A program made the position numbers and the translations under genes. The notes beneath the pieces are model-generated. The model was not told the origin of the DNA. It saw only the letters and a list, made by a program, of their open reading frames with translations, and ran no database searches. Positions 1-7,536 of a stretch of 64,000 bases of DNA are shown one piece after another. Positions within the stretch are counted from its first letter, which is position 1. Each line of letters begins with the position of its first letter. This stretch comes from DATDPM01 sp963841995 (GTDB lineage Bacteria; Pseudomonadota; Alphaproteobacteria; DATDPM01): NCBI GenBank assembly GCA_963841995.1, contig CAWJEX010000017.1, positions 248,001 to 312,000 of the forward strand, read 5' to 3'.

Positions 1-339
1 CGGCGGCAGGCCTGCACGCACCACCGCCGACTCGATCTTATCGCGAAGAAAATTGAGCGCATTCGAGCGCTGTACCCCGACATGGACCAATCTGGCGGCA
101 CGTGCCGGTCCGAAATAGCCGATTCCTTCCAGGCGCAGTTCGAACGGCGGCGCTTCGATGGCTTCCAACGACAGATCGATATCGTGAGCCAGGCCTTCCT
201 CGATATCGCCGATGAATTGCAGGGTGACGTGCATATTCTGCGCCTCCACCCAGCGCGCGCCCGGAATTCCGCCGGCAAGCGCCGCCAGATCGAGGCGCAC
301 AGACTCGGGAAGCGCGACGGCAACGAACAAACGTATCAT
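1..339 (-). CDS. thpR: RNA 2',3'-cyclic phosphodiesterase ThpR (LigT family), 3' end cut by window edge
   Basis: Reading the minus strand from the ATG at 339 gives 113 residues that run off the window start. The opening MIRLFVAVALPESVR, followed by an HVTL (HxTx) motif near residue 37 in the context NMHVTLQFIGD, is typical of the 2H phosphoesterase fold; the second HxTx motif would lie beyond the window. The family hydrolyses 2',3'-cyclic phosphates on RNA ends. It is the last visible gene of a minus-strand run (FIST protein, aldo/keto reductase, thpR) with only 38 bp to its upstream neighbour, so co-transcription is likely. The family assignment is confident; its physiological substrate is not known from sequence. 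Confidence 0.88.
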   Translation of the reverse strand, partial: MIRLFVAVALPESVRLDLAALAGGIPGARWVEAQNMHVTLQFIGDIEEGLAHDIDLSLEAIEAPPFELRLEGIGYFGPARAARLVHVGVQRSNALNFLRDKIESAVVRAGLPP

Positions 340-377
340 GGTGGTATCGCGAACTCGGGTGCTCGATTCGATCCTAA

Positions 378-1412
378 CTAGGGGCTCGGATTCGGGTCCG
401 TAGTGTGGATTTGTTCGATCTCGGCAAGGATATCGTCAGACAAACGAAAATCGATACTGGCAATATTCTCCGCCAATTGATCAAGCGTCGTGGCGCCAAT
501 GATGACACTGGTCATAAAGGGCCGGCTCGCCGCATAGGCGATAGCCAATTGGGCGGGGCTCATACCATGGTGTTCCGCGGCCGCGACATAGCTTTCCGTC
601 GCCTGCTGGGCCCGGGCGGTGGTATAGCGCCGGTATTCGGGAAAGAGCGTTAGCCGCGCTCGCGCCGGCGTTGCGCCATGCAAATATTTTCCGGTCAATA
701 CGCCAAAGCCAAGTGGCGAATAGGCGAGCAAGCCGCACGACTCGCGAATGGCAATCTCCGCCAGCCCAATTTCGAAAGTGCGGTTGAGAAGACTGTAGGG
801 ATTTTGAATTGAAACGACGCGCGGCAGATCTTTGCTTTGCGCTAATTGCAGAAACCTCATCAGGCCCCACGGCGTTTCATTGGACACGCCGATTTGCCGG
901 ACCTTCCCCGCCGCCACCAAATCAGCCAGAACGCCGAGGGTTTCTTCGATCGGCACCGAATCGTCGTTCGGCTTATGCACGTAACCAAGCACTCCGAAGA
1001 AATTGGTGCGGCGGTCAGGCCAGTGCAGCTGATAGAGGTCGATGTAATCGGTTTGCAGGCGCTTCAAGCTGGCGTCGATGGCAGCGGTGATATTGCCGCG
1101 GTCCAGCCTGGTGCCGCCCGGGCGCAGCCACGTGAAATCACGGCTTCGTCCGCTCACCTTGGTCGCGACAACGACCCGGTCGCGGTTGTTCCGGACCTTC
1201 ATCCAATTTCCGACGAAAGTCTCGGTGCGGCCCTGGACTTCCGCCTTCACCGGGATCGGGTACATCTCAGCGGCATCGAGGAAATTCACGCCGCATTCGA
1301 AGGCGGTATCCAACTGTTGATACGCTTCCGCCTCGCTGTTCTGCTGGCCCCAGGTCATGGTGCCAAGGCAGATCGCCGAGACTTTGACGCTTCCAAGCGC
1401 CCGGTATTCCAT
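378..1412 (-). CDS. tas: Aldo/keto reductase, Tas family
   Basis: The 344-residue protein has the full length of E. coli Tas and resembles it throughout, e.g. LGTMTWGQQNSEAEAY near the start, VSIQNPYSLLNRTFE in the middle and the VIIGATTLDQL region near the C-terminus. The catalytic tetrad is visible: Asp and Tyr in FLDAAEMYP (about residues 45-53), Lys in VATKVSG and His in YQLHWPDR. It should be a soluble NADPH-dependent carbonyl reductase with a TIM-barrel fold. It lies 40 bp downstream of the FIST gene and 38 bp upstream of thpR on the same strand. The natural substrate cannot be read from the sequence. Confidence 0.92.
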   Translation of the reverse strand: MEYRALGSVKVSAICLGTMTWGQQNSEAEAYQQLDTAFECGVNFLDAAEMYPIPVKAEVQGRTETFVGNWMKVRNNRDRVVVATKVSGRSRDFTWLRPGGTRLDRGNITAAIDASLKRLQTDYIDLYQLHWPDRRTNFFGVLGYVHKPNDDSVPIEETLGVLADLVAAGKVRQIGVSNETPWGLMRFLQLAQSKDLPRVVSIQNPYSLLNRTFEIGLAEIAIRESCGLLAYSPLGFGVLTGKYLHGATPARARLTLFPEYRRYTTARAQQATESYVAAAEHHGMSPAQLAIAYAASRPFMTSVIIGATTLDQLAENIASIDFRLSDDILAEIEQIHTTDPNPSP

Positions 1413-1452
1413 GGGTGTCCCTCGAGAAAATTCTTCGGGAAAGAGAAGCGTT

Positions 1453-2568
1453 CTACAGGAACACGGTCAAGATACCGGTATACCCGTAGAGACGGTTGTT
1501 GCAGATCTCGCCATTGGCCGAGAAGCCGACAAGGGGGAAAGAACCGAGTTCATCGCGAATAAGATCGAGCTCGCGTTTCCCCGGCGGAAAAATCGCGGGG
1601 CCGCGGGCGACGCATGCGACATAAACGCCGGCCTTGGGCGGCGATGAGATCCGGCGGCGAAGCTGGGACAACATATGAGTCATGTCCTCGGATGCCGCCT
1701 GCTCGCCACGGCGCACGAACATGATCTTGTCACCCATCGAGACCTTTTCACCGATGACGACGAGGCCGCGTTCGGCATCGACGCCAATGAGATTGCGCAC
1801 CAGATAATCGCCGGTATCGGAAGCGGTGACCGGCAGTGCTGCTTCGACTGATGCGATGCGCTCGGCGAAATCGTCCCCAATTTCTTCGCCGCTGTCTTGC
1901 GCCAGAACCGCCAACGCGTCCTTGCCGTCCAGTTCCGACAGCACATTGCCAAAACCGCCGGTCACCGTGTGCAACGGTCCGATGGGGCGGCAGCCCTGGG
2001 TAAGACCGGTGGCGACCGCGACATCGCTGGAAAATAAAACCCCGGAAAGTCCGCCTTCGGTGATGCCGTCGGCTACCTGTTCGAAGCCGCGGCGCGAGGA
2101 CGTCAAGCCGCCCACCAGAAAGGCGGACGACGCCTCGGAAATTTCGGTGACGATCGAAGAGAGCCGCGGATTGCGCGGATCGCCGTGGACCAGCGCGAGT
2201 GCCGGCTTTGCCGAATCGATCCATTCGCGATTGTTGCGGCGAAACACAGTCGCATCGGCGGCAACCGTCGAAAACACGCGAAAGCTTCCCGGCGGAAGCT
2301 CCGCCGTCATGACCGACATCGCCGGAAGATCGAAATACTCGGCGCCGGTCGCGCATATGCCGACTCCGACCGTCCCGACCCATTCTTCGATGCCGGTGGT
2401 TTCGCGCAAGAATGTGAGAATGCTGGGGAGGTCTTCTGCCAGCATATCGGTGACGTAAACAAAGCCGAGATTGGCGTCGCCCTTCGCCAAACCCAGCTGG
2501 CTGACGCAGGACTTCGCCGCCTGATGCCACTGGCCGGTGGCATGTGCCGTGCGGAACTGTGTTTTCAC
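1453..2568 (-). CDS. FIST N-/C-domain signal-sensing protein
   Basis: The 371-residue product has the layout of stand-alone FIST proteins: an N-terminal FIST domain (about 35-230, with the GTVGVGICATGAEYF segment) and a C-terminal FIST_C domain (about 230-370, ending near LVGFSANGEICNNRLYGYTG). FIST domains are proposed ligand-binding input modules, possibly for amino acids, usually found with kinases, cyclases or methyl-accepting proteins. No transmitter domain is fused and no kinase is adjacent. There is no signal peptide or membrane segment, so it is probably cytoplasmic. It heads the minus-strand run leading to the tas-like gene and thpR. The domain call is firm; the function is unknown. 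Confidence 0.85.
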   Translation of the reverse strand: MKTQFRTAHATGQWHQAAKSCVSQLGLAKGDANLGFVYVTDMLAEDLPSILTFLRETTGIEEWVGTVGVGICATGAEYFDLPAMSVMTAELPPGSFRVFSTVAADATVFRRNNREWIDSAKPALALVHGDPRNPRLSSIVTEISEASSAFLVGGLTSSRRGFEQVADGITEGGLSGVLFSSDVAVATGLTQGCRPIGPLHTVTGGFGNVLSELDGKDALAVLAQDSGEEIGDDFAERIASVEAALPVTASDTGDYLVRNLIGVDAERGLVVIGEKVSMGDKIMFVRRGEQAASEDMTHMLSQLRRRISSPPKAGVYVACVARGPAIFPPGKRELDLIRDELGSFPLVGFSANGEICNNRLYGYTGILTVFL

Positions 2569-2736
2569 GACCCGCCTTTCATTACCGCCTTTTCGCGGTG
2601 CCCATCGCCACCATCATAAGCGCGTCCTTCCGGTCACATGTAATGTGAAATTGCGGCCGAGATAAGGGCGTTGCCGAAAGAGCCCGGCGTTGACCTTTCC
2701 CGGCCAAGGCTTAAGCTTCATGGTAAGGAGACCGGG

Positions 2737-3078
2737 ATGCAAAAAATTGCAGCCGCGCTTGCCTTGATTGTTTTTGCAACCGGCCCGGTGCTGAGCGCCG
2801 AATCCTCGCCGTCACGGGACAGCCAGGAAAAACAACGGCAGGCCGAAGAATTGGCAATCGAAGCCACCCAGCGATTTATGCAGGCCATCGAACTGATGAT
2901 CCAGGCCCTGCCCCAATACGGCATGCCGCGGATGGACGATCAGGGCAATATCATCATTCCCCGGCTTCCCAATGCCGGCCCCCCCAGTGCCCAACCGAAA
3001 GCGAAGCCCCGGCCGCCCAGCGAAGATGGAGACCAAGACGACCCGCAACCAAGAAAGCCCGGCGGGACAAAACTTTGA
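2737..3078 (+). CDS. Small secreted protein with C-terminal Pro/Lys-rich tail
   Basis: I place the start at the ATG at 2737, which has a good AAGGAG ribosome site about 7 bases upstream and begins a signal peptide (MQKIAAALALIVFATGPVLS, cleavage near AES). The 113-residue product then has a charged helix (residues about 25-60), the segment ALPQYGMPRMDDQGNIIIPR and a disordered Pro/Lys-rich tail. The P-x-x-x-x-x-G-[ND]-IIIPR pattern recurs in small uncharacterised periplasmic proteins of Alphaproteobacteria, as I recall them. No enzymatic motif is present. It is monocistronic as far as can be seen, between the divergent FIST gene and the BI-1 gene. Confidence 0.72.
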   Translation: MQKIAAALALIVFATGPVLSAESSPSRDSQEKQRQAEELAIEATQRFMQAIELMIQALPQYGMPRMDDQGNIIIPRLPNAGPPSAQPKAKPRPPSEDGDQDDPQPRKPGGTKL

Positions 3079-3233
3079 AAATGCAAATATTTCTGGCGAT
3101 GATGCCGACGCGGTGAGGCACCAGTAATTACCCGTACGCTATCTGGATACCGCGCCCCCTCATTGATTTGCCCGGCGGGTATGCCAATATGACCGGCACG
3201 GAAACCTTTCGTTAACCAAACAGGAAATTCGCG

Positions 3234-3953
3234 ATGTCTTACGATGCCGGAAACCGATATGCCTCGCCTGCCGCGCGCGCCGATGTCGCCGTCGACGAAG
3301 GCCTGCGCAACTACATGCTGCGCGTTTACAATTACATGGCGGGCGGCCTGACGTTGACGGGCTTGGTTGCCTGGCTCGTATCGACACGCCCCGAATTGGT
3401 GCAAACGATTTACGGGACGCCGCTGATGTGGCTGGTGATATTCGCCCCACTCGGTTTCGTCCTTTTCTTGAGTTTCCGCATCAACCGCATGAGCTTGGCT
3501 GCTGCGCAAGCCACATTTTGGCTTTACGCCGGCGTGATGGGGCTGTCTCTTGCTTGGATCTTCCTCGCCTATACGGGGGTGAGCGTTGCGCGGGTGTTTT
3601 TCATCAGCGCGGGCGCTTTCGCCGGGCTGAGTTTGTATGGCTACACGACAAAACGCGATTTGACCGGCATCGGCTCGTTCCTATTCATGGGCCTGATCGG
3701 CATTATCATCGCGAGCGTCGTCAATATTTTCATCGGTTCAGCGGGGCTGCAGTTCGCTATTTCGATCATCGGCGTCATTGTCTTCACCGGTCTTACCGCC
3801 TACGACACGCAGCGAATCAAGGAGCTCTACCTCGATTCCGACGGCAACGAGATTGCCGGCAAGAAATCGATCATGGGCGCCTTGCGGCTCTATTTGGACT
3901 TCATCAACCTCTTTCTCTTCCTGCTTCAATTTTTCGGCCAACAGCGCCGCTAA
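3234..3953 (+). CDS. Bax inhibitor-1/YccA family membrane protein
   Basis: The 239-residue protein has about seven hydrophobic segments and the BI-1 family hallmarks: an N-terminal D-x-GLRNYMLRVYNYM stretch, a middle GTSLYGYTTKRDL-like turn (here AGLSLYGYTTKRDLT) and a C-terminal GLTAYDTQRIK motif followed by ALRLYLDFINLFLFLLQ. Bacterial relatives (YbhL, BsYetJ) are inner-membrane proteins, some acting as pH-sensitive calcium leak channels. The gene stands alone: a strong terminator hairpin follows the stop. The family is certain; the transported ion is inferred from relatives. Confidence 0.93.
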   Translation: MSYDAGNRYASPAARADVAVDEGLRNYMLRVYNYMAGGLTLTGLVAWLVSTRPELVQTIYGTPLMWLVIFAPLGFVLFLSFRINRMSLAAAQATFWLYAGVMGLSLAWIFLAYTGVSVARVFFISAGAFAGLSLYGYTTKRDLTGIGSFLFMGLIGIIIASVVNIFIGSAGLQFAISIIGVIVFTGLTAYDTQRIKELYLDSDGNEIAGKKSIMGALRLYLDFINLFLFLLQFFGQQRR

Positions 3954-3983
3954 CGCATCACGAGAGAACCGCCCGCCTATGGA

Positions 3984-4013
3984 GAGGCCCGGGGTTCTGC
4001 CCCGGGCCTCTTT
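3984..4013 (+). terminator. Rho-independent terminator after the BI-1 gene
   Basis: An 11-bp perfect G+C-rich stem (GAGGCCCGGGG at 3984-3994 pairing with CCCCGGGCCTC at 4000-4010) with a 5-base loop, followed by TTT. It starts 30 bases after the BI-1 stop codon. Confidence 0.85.
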
Positions 4014-4068
4014 CATTGAGATAAATCGCTAAAATCCTGCCAAAATCCTCCGCGATTCGCGGACCGGT

Positions 4069-4083
4069 TTAACCGGCGATTAA
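4069..4083. promoter_or_regulatory. CtrA-type binding site (TTAA-N7-TTAA)
   Basis: TTAA at 4069-4072, seven bases, then TTAA at 4080-4083: a perfect match to the CtrA full-site spacing. It lies 66 bp before the ATG at 4149 of the methyltransferase-like gene, a usual position for a promoter-proximal CtrA site. The match is seen; regulation is inferred. Confidence 0.55.
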
Positions 4084-4148
4084 GCCAATGCGCTTAGCGT
4101 GGTCTGCGACGCGCCAAATGCTTGGCGACGTCCGTGGGGGCATTTTTT

Positions 4149-4878
4149 ATGGCGCAAGGCGGCGGTTCCATCGTCAGCTTGAGCACGACCCGGTTGGAAG
4201 AACTGGCTGGCTCGGATCACGCGTTCGGTCGCCTATGACATCGCCATCAAAGCGATCTTTTTTCTGTGGTATTTTTTTATCGCCCATCAGGTCGTGCGCG
4301 AGTTGTTGCGCAACTTAAATCAACCCGAGGTTGTGGCGTCGCCGTCGCTGTTCCTTTCGTCCATTGCTTCCCGGGCCACGCTTCTTCTTTTCTTTTTTAC
4401 GCTCGTCCTCTTCACGATGCTGCGCTCGCGCCCGATTGCCAAGGCGCCTGGCCTAGCGCCGCGCATCACCGCATTGACCGGAACATTCCTGTTGATGGTT
4501 CTGCCGCTTTTCCCGCGCCGGGATCTGTCGGCCGAAATAAATATTTTGTCGAGCGCGACCATCCTGATGGGCAATTGCCTTGCCGCTTATGTGATTTTCC
4601 GCCTCGGCCGCTCGATCAGCATCATGGCCGAGGCGAGAAAGATCGTGACACACGGACCCTATAACGTGATTCGCCACCCGCTCTATCTTGCCGAAGAACT
4701 CGCGGTAATCGGCAGCTTTCTTCAATATGCATCGCCATGGACGTCGCTTCTTGTCGCCGCGCACTGGCTTCTCCAGATGGCCCGTATGCGCAATGAAGAG
4801 CGCCTGCTCTGCGCCACCTTCCCCGATTACCGGAGCTATATGGAGCGCACGGCGCGCCTGATCCCCGGGATTTATTAG
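4149..4878 (+). CDS. Isoprenylcysteine carboxyl methyltransferase-like (ICMT/PEMT) membrane protein, frameshifted near 4201
   Basis: Most of the protein (from 4204 to 4878) has several membrane segments and the C-terminal signature VTHGPYNVIRHPLYLAEEL...RNEERLLCATFPDYRSYMERTARLIPGIY, which in this family forms the SAM site and the conserved E-E-x-x-L-x-x-x-F-P-x-Y helix. In that frame no ATG is available upstream, only a GTG at 4294 in the middle of a membrane segment. An ATG at 4149 in another frame runs into it if one A at 4201-4202 is extra, giving about 242 residues with a natural TTRLED-WLARITRSVAYDIAIKAIFF junction. Family members methylate small thiols, lipids or prenylated substrates at the membrane. 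The substrate here is unknown. Confidence 0.75.
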
Positions 4879-5081
4879 CCGCCCGCGGCGAATCGCGGCC
4901 CACCGCCTTTTATGACCGTTCCCAGTCTTTCAGATAGGGCGGCGGATCCCCCGAGCTCTAATCTCCGCCCCAAGTAATGGATTTGCGTAATTCTCTAAAA
5001 TGTAAAACGCTAAAATTTTAGAAATTTACCTCCGACATTCGATCTAATTGTTTGATCTAGAAGCGTTTTCCGGCTTGAACA

Positions 5082-5097
5082 TTAATGTCTCGGTAAC
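5082..5097. promoter_or_regulatory. Near-consensus CtrA site before the first pilin gene
   Basis: TTAA at 5082-5085, seven bases, then GTAAC at 5093-5097: one mismatch from TTAA-N7-TTAAC. It lies about 55 bp before the pilin start. Weaker alone, but its partner before the second pilin is a perfect match. Confidence 0.4.
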
Positions 5098-5150
5098 TTC
5101 TATTCCGTATATTGCGAGCATCACTTCTGCCACTCAGGAGGGCTATGACT

Positions 5151-5357
5151 ATGTTGAATACGATTCGCAATTTTTGGAATGACGAGACCGGTGCTACCGC
5201 TATCGAATACGGCTTGATCGCCGGTCTCGTTTCGGTCGCCGCGATCGGTGCATTGAGCGCCATGGGTACATCGCTGAAGGGCATCTTCGGCATCGTGTCG
5301 ACCCAGCTCACCAACGCCGCGGCTTCGGCCAGCAGCTCCAGCGCTGCGACCAGCTAA
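5151..5357 (+). CDS. flp: Flp/Fap type IVb pilin 1
   Basis: A 68-residue class IVb prepilin: short leader MLNTIRNFWNDETG, then cleavage expected after Gly in TG/ATAIEYGLIAGL with the conserved Glu at +5, and a single hydrophobic helix followed by an Ala/Ser-rich tail. Two ATGs are in frame at 5145 and 5151; the AGGAGGG ribosome site at 5136-5142 is well spaced only for 5151. It would be the major subunit of the adhesive Flp pilus made by the downstream cpa/tad genes. A terminator-like hairpin at 5397 separates it from the second pilin, so it may be transcribed alone at a higher level. Confidence 0.95.
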   Translation: MLNTIRNFWNDETGATAIEYGLIAGLVSVAAIGALSAMGTSLKGIFGIVSTQLTNAAASASSSSAATS

Positions 5358-5396
5358 AACAAAGCCTCGCGCCCAAAAAGCGCTGACGTCTTTTGT

Positions 5397-5438
5397 GGGG
5401 CCGTGCCTTGGAATTCCAGGGCACGGCCCCCGGCTTTT
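5397..5438 (+). terminator. Terminator hairpin after pilin 1
   Basis: An 11-bp perfect stem (GGGGCCGTGCC at 5397-5407 with GGCACGGCCCC at 5420-5430), with a 12-base loop, then TTTT at 5435-5438. Placed 40 bases after the first pilin stop. Confidence 0.75.
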
Positions 5439-5712
5439 GAGGGCCCGTTTTTTGACATAAGAATTTCACTTCGTGAACGGTAATTAGCCGCCGGTAACGA
5501 TGAGAATTTCAATCAAAAAACCGAATGCGATAAGAACAATCGAATCACTTTAAAGCTTACAAAATAGCTGAAAGACAAATCACAGACCATAAACGTCGAA
5601 CCGTGACAAATAGATTTAATTTCTTATTTCAATTATTACTCTATTCGATAAAATGAAGAACAACAAATTTACTAACATTTACTACATTTCCAATTCGTTT
5701 CCTTATGCAGAA
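5439..5712. other. A+T-rich intergenic stretch between the two pilin genes
   Basis: About 270 bases of strikingly A+T-rich DNA in an otherwise roughly 60% G+C window. I see no convincing reading frame, tRNA or repeat in it. Together with the CtrA site directly after it, it probably forms the promoter/upstream region of the second pilin and perhaps the whole cpa operon. Confidence 0.5.
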
Positions 5713-5727
5713 TTAACCTTCCGTTAA
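5713..5727. promoter_or_regulatory. CtrA-type binding site (TTAA-N7-TTAA) before pilin 2
   Basis: TTAA at 5713-5716, CCTTCCG, TTAA at 5724-5727: a perfect full-site. It ends 57 bp before the ATG of the second pilin. CtrA control of pilA/cpa genes is established in Caulobacter crescentus; here it is inferred from the motif. Confidence 0.65.
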
Positions 5728-5784
5728 TCCCGGCCCGATAAAGTGCTCGGATCACTTCTGCCATATCAAAAGAGGGCTTGGAAC

Positions 5785-5982
5785 ATGTTTAAAACGATTC
5801 GCAAATTTCTTCGGGATGAGCGAGGCGCCACCGCTATCGAGTATGGCTTGATCGCCGGCCTCGTTTCGGTCGCCGCCATCGCTGCTTTGAGCGCCATGGG
5901 CACATCGCTGCAAGGCATCTTCGGCATCGTGTCGACCCAGCTGAACACCGCCGCAGCCTCGGCCAGCGCAAGCACGAGCTAA
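5785..5982 (+). CDS. flp: Flp/Fap type IVb pilin 2
   Basis: A 65-residue prepilin closely similar to pilin 1: MFKTIRKFLRDERG leader, cleavage site RG/ATAIEYGLIAGL with Glu +5, and the same AALSAMGTSLQGIFGIVSTQL core. I start it at the ATG at 5785, preceded by AGAGGG. The leaders of the two genes share the 13-base string ATCACTTCTGCCA shortly before the ribosome site, showing that the promoter-proximal region was duplicated along with the gene. The main differences are in the charged leader and the Ala/Ser tail. Confidence 0.94.
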   Translation: MFKTIRKFLRDERGATAIEYGLIAGLVSVAAIAALSAMGTSLQGIFGIVSTQLNTAAASASASTS

Positions 5983-6000
5983 CAAAGAAGACCGATCAAC

Positions 6001-6033
6001 CAGGTACGGAGCGCCAGGGGCGTTCCGTACCTG
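6001..6033 (+). promoter_or_regulatory. Large stem-loop between pilin 2 and cpaA
   Basis: CAGGTACGGA (6001-6010) pairs perfectly with TCCGTACCTG (6024-6033), and the stem continues through GCGCC/GGCGT to a 3-base loop, giving about 15 pairs (one G-T). No T-run follows, so it is more likely an mRNA stabiliser or partial terminator that sets the pilin to assembly-protein ratio. Confidence 0.6.
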
Positions 6034-6122
6034 CCCTCCGACGCACCGACCAGGTCCCAGCGCGTCGCCTGCAGCTCGGCGCTCTGGACCAAGCGTCAGG
6101 GGCAGTGCAAGGACCGCGAAGA

Positions 6123-6623
6123 ATGGCCTCCGCATTCATAGATCAATTCACGATCGTGCTCTTCGTCGGCCTGCTGGCCTGGGCGGCGTTCAACGATTTC
6201 CGCACTTACCTCATCCCCAATTCCGTCAGTTTTTCGGTCGCGCTGCTTTATCCCGCCCACGTTCTGGCGAGCCCGATGCCCGTCGATTGGGTCGGTGCGC
6301 TCATCGTTGCGTTCGCCTTGCTTGCTACCGGGATCGTCATGTTCGCCCTGAAGTATGCGGGCGGTGGCGATATCAAGCTGCTGGCAGCGGCGGCGCTTTG
6401 GGCGGGACCGACGCAAGTACTTGGTTTCGTCTTGCTGACAACCATGGCCGGCGGCGTACTCGCCGTCGTTACGCGAAGCTATCTGCAATATGTGAGACCT
6501 TTGCCAAATGTGCGGCTCGCGCCGGATGACGATTCCGCAGACAAGCTTCATGCCAGCATCCCTTATGGCATTGCCATAGCCAGCGGCGGGCTTTGGCTAG
6601 CCATTCAATTGCTATCGCGTTGA
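6123..6623 (+). CDS. cpaA: Prepilin peptidase CpaA/TadV
   Basis: A 166-residue polytopic membrane protein of the A24 aspartyl prepilin peptidase family. The two catalytic Asp residues are visible: in FNDFRTYLIPN near the N-terminus and in the GGGDIKLLAA motif in the middle. I prefer the ATG at 6123 because AAGGA at 6109-6113 is well spaced for it; a GTG at 6105 would add six residues. It cleaves the leader of the two Flp pilins (and any pseudopilins elsewhere) at the cytoplasmic face of the inner membrane. It is the first gene after the pilins in the usual cpa order. Confidence 0.93.
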   Translation: MASAFIDQFTIVLFVGLLAWAAFNDFRTYLIPNSVSFSVALLYPAHVLASPMPVDWVGALIVAFALLATGIVMFALKYAGGGDIKLLAAAALWAGPTQVLGFVLLTTMAGGVLAVVTRSYLQYVRPLPNVRLAPDDDSADKLHASIPYGIAIASGGLWLAIQLLSR

Positions 6624-6645
6624 GAAGGATGCGAAGGAGACCGCG

Positions 6646-7536
6646 ATGAATAGCCGGCTTGTCATTCTGATCCTTCTCGCCTTTGTCGCCGCGTTCGGCA
6701 CCATGTACCTCGCGCGCAATTGGATGGAAGCGGAGCGGGCCTCGATGACTCAGGCTCCGGCGCCGGCACCGGAAGCCGCGAACAATGAAATTCTCGTCGC
6801 CAAGGAAGATCTTCCCGCCGGCACGCTGCTGCAGCCCGATCAGTTGCGCTGGCAGGCATGGCCGGATGCGGGCTTGGCACCGACCTACCTCGTCAAGGGC
6901 AAACGCAAACCCGAAGACATGACTGGCGCCGTGGTCCGCCAAGGCATCACGGCCGGCCAACCGATCACCGATGCCGTGGTCGTCAAGCCCGGCGAAAGCG
7001 GATTTCTGGCGGCGGTGCTTAAACCCGATATGCGCGCGATTTCGGTCTCGATCGATGCCACCACCGGCGCCTCCGGATTCATTTTTCCCGGCGATCGCGT
7101 CGACGTGATTTTGACCCAAAACATTCAACAAGGCCAAGACAACAAGGTCAGCCGCCACGCCAGCGAAACGGTGCTGAACAATGTCCGCGTGATCGCGGTC
7201 GATCAAACGACCAACGACCAGACCGACAAGGCGGTCGTCGCCAAGAACGTCACTCTCGAAGTCACGCCGAAACAAGTCGAAGTCGTGACGCTGGTCGCCG
7301 AGCTCGGCAAGCTTTCGCTCAGCTTGCGCAGCATGGTCCGCAATGAAAACAAGCCGACAGACGAAAAAGATGTCAAAGACGCAAATGGCGACTTGTCCAC
7401 ACAAGTCGCCGAACGCCACAGCTATACCTGGGATTCCGAAGCGAGCGTACTGCTCGGCCCGCAGCATAACGAGGCCGCAATAAATGTTCTTCACGGGGAC
7501 AAAGCCGAAACTCAGGATCTCCGGAGTTCAAAATGA
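6646..7536 (+). CDS. cpaB: Flp pilus assembly protein CpaB/RcpC
   Basis: The 296-residue protein opens with a membrane anchor (MNSRLVILILLAFVAAFGTM), then a SAF domain at about 45-110 (ILVAKEDLPAGTLLQPDQL), followed by the RcpC/CpaB domain with SVSIDATTGASGFIFPGDRVDVILT. RcpC-type proteins sit in the periplasm and help stabilise the outer-membrane secretin pore of the Tad system. It overlaps the next gene by an ATGA, indicating translational coupling. Confidence 0.94.
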   Translation: MNSRLVILILLAFVAAFGTMYLARNWMEAERASMTQAPAPAPEAANNEILVAKEDLPAGTLLQPDQLRWQAWPDAGLAPTYLVKGKRKPEDMTGAVVRQGITAGQPITDAVVVKPGESGFLAAVLKPDMRAISVSIDATTGASGFIFPGDRVDVILTQNIQQGQDNKVSRHASETVLNNVRVIAVDQTTNDQTDKAVVAKNVTLEVTPKQVEVVTLVAELGKLSLSLRSMVRNENKPTDEKDVKDANGDLSTQVAERHSYTWDSEASVLLGPQHNEAAINVLHGDKAETQDLRSSK

